Of a stretch of DNA of 22,464 bases, positions 21,847-22,464 are shown in pieces. Numbering within the stretch: position 1 is the first letter of the stretch; every line of letters begins with the position of its first letter. Under the pieces are notes generated by a model, which ran no database searches, had not been told where the DNA came from, and saw only the letters and a list, made by a program, of their open reading frames with translations. The position numbers and the translations under genes are program-made. This DNA comes from UBA11540 sp045531755 (lineage in GTDB: Bacteria; Bacillota; Clostridia; Oscillospirales; Ruminococcaceae), in NCBI GenBank assembly GCA_045531755.1, contig JAZSEP010000004.1, forward strand, positions 1 through 22,464, in the 5' to 3' direction.

Positions 21847-22417
21847 ATCCAAGTCGTATCATTTCGTCGATGCAAACTCTTGCTTTGGCGATTTGTTCGT
21901 CTGTCATTTTAATTTCAAACGCTTCTCCGTTATCGATACCCTGCAGGGCTTTGTAAACGTCCATAAGCGTTGTCAGCTTCATGTTCGGACAAACAATTTT
22001 TTTGGAGAGAATATAGAAATCCTTTTCGGGACACTCGTATTGCAGATATTCTGCTATGCTGATTTCTGTGCCGATGATAAACTCCTTTGCATCGGAATTC
22101 TTCGCAAACTCAATAATACCCGACGTAGAGCCAACGTAATCCGCACGGGAGGAAACGGCAGGAATGCATTCGGGATGAACGAGCACTAAAGCGTTGGGAT
22201 GCATAGCCTTTGCTTCCTCGAGGTCCTTGAGAGTAACGGAAGCGTGCACGGGACATCCGCCCTGAAGAAGCTTTATGTCCTTTTCGGGAACCTGCTCTTT
22301 AACATAGGTTCCGAGGTTGCAGTCAGGGATAAAAAGTATCTTGTCGGCGTCCATATTTTTTACTATCTTAACAGCAGAGGAAGAGGTTACACATACGTCA
22401 CAGACCGCTTTTAAGTC
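21845..22417 (-). CDS. nadA: Quinolinate synthase NadA, C-terminal part (5' end missing)
   Basis: NadA is the [4Fe-4S] enzyme that condenses iminoaspartate with dihydroxyacetone phosphate to quinolinate for NAD synthesis. About 190 residues are visible: DLKAVCDVCVTSSSAVKIV, LFIPDCNLG, LLQGGCPVHASV, HPECIPAVSSRADYVGSTSG, IIGTEISI and KKIVCPNMKLTTLMDVYKAL, with the cluster cysteines in the CVTSS, GGCPVH and VCPNMK segments. The reading frame stays open past 22417 to 22462, but those 15 codons translate adapter, not gene: homology to NadA stops exactly at the Asp codon ending at 22417. Roughly the first third of the gene is therefore absent. nadB and nadC, usual partners, are not in the window. 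Confidence 0.93.
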   Translation of the reverse strand, partial: DLKAVCDVCVTSSSAVKIVKNMDADKILFIPDCNLGTYVKEQVPEKDIKLLQGGCPVHASVTLKDLEEAKAMHPNALVLVHPECIPAVSSRADYVGSTSGIIEFAKNSDAKEFIIGTEISIAEYLQYECPEKDFYILSKKIVCPNMKLTTLMDVYKALQGIDNGEAFEIKMTDEQIAKARVCIDEMIRLG

Positions 22418-22464
22418 AAGTCGGAGGCCAAGCGGTCTTAGGAAGACAAGATAAGGTGACAACA
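22418..22464 (+). other. Non-genomic BGI/MGI (DNBSEQ) adapter plus index at the contig end
   Basis: Bases 22418-22449 begin AAGTCGGAGG and end AGGAAGACAA. As I recall it, this is the full 32-base read-1 adapter of the BGISEQ/MGI platform. It is followed by ten bases (22450-22459, GATAAGGTGA) in the position of the sample index, then CAAC (22460-22463), the start of the next fixed adapter segment; the final base differs from what I expect. NadA homology stops at 22417, right at the adapter start. I infer untrimmed adapter carried into the assembly. Confidence 0.93.

Noticed and set aside
1..22417. Mobile elements, CRISPR arrays, tRNA or rRNA genes
   Set aside because: No transposase, integrase, regularly spaced repeats or recognisable RNA genes were found on either strand.
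22418..22462. N-terminal residues MSPYLVFLRPLGLRLD as a divergent NadA start or a frameshift
   Set aside because: These codons are the translated adapter; NadA similarity begins at the Asp codon ending at 22417, in frame without any shift.

Overview
This 22.5-kb window looks like chromosomal DNA of an anaerobic, endospore-forming Clostridia-type Firmicute, plausibly a gut Oscillospirales-like lineage. The sequence evidence is moderate to low GC, AGGAGG-type ribosome sites, a cotJABC spore-coat operon, a ClpE/ClpC-type ATPase, a dimer-type glycyl-tRNA synthetase, a four-cysteine ribosomal protein L28 and an Nfn-type electron-bifurcating transhydrogenase. The genus assignment is inference. There are no phage, IS, CRISPR, tRNA or rRNA features. 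No gene-free stretch exceeds 300 bases.

Layout. 1-1113: an ArsC/Spx-like thioredoxin-fold gene cut by the left edge, then a stand-alone purC, both on the minus strand. 1374-3775: two tandem paralogous lipoproteins of unknown function, each with its own near-identical promoter and terminator (plus). 3814-7441: a minus-strand cluster cvpA-like/pgsA/clpE-like. 7573-8630: cotJA-cotJB-cotJC (plus). 8781-11363: a compact plus-strand operon of tsaE and tsaB (tRNA t6A modification), rpiB, upp and a small membrane-anchored helix-hairpin-helix protein. 11405-12082: an orphan MacB/LolD-type ABC ATPase (minus), divergent from a P-loop ATPase of unknown function (12197-13294). 13315-16086: nfnA-nfnB translationally linked to a small unknown membrane protein (minus). 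16158-17537: glyS (minus), divergent from rpmB (plus). 18066-21796: an OmpR-type response regulator, its sensor kinase and a membrane-anchored HtrA protease, probably an envelope-stress unit (plus). 21845-22417: the C-terminal part of nadA (minus).

Most operons end in strong intrinsic hairpins, several of which serve convergent genes on both strands. At least five genes (both lipoproteins, tsaB, the ComEA-like gene and nfnA) appear to start with TTG, four of them with a well-placed Shine-Dalgarno sequence.

The most consequential observation is technical. The last 47 bases (22418-22464) are not genomic. They match, from memory, the BGI/MGI (DNBSEQ) sequencing adapter, followed by what looks like a 10-base index and the beginning of the next adapter segment. 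The apparent divergent N-terminus of NadA is translated adapter, and the contig really ends at 22417. I see no convincing new defence or biosynthetic system. The best biological leads are the duplicated lipoprotein pair, the unknown P-loop ATPase beside an orphan ABC ATPase, and the membrane protein coupled to Nfn.
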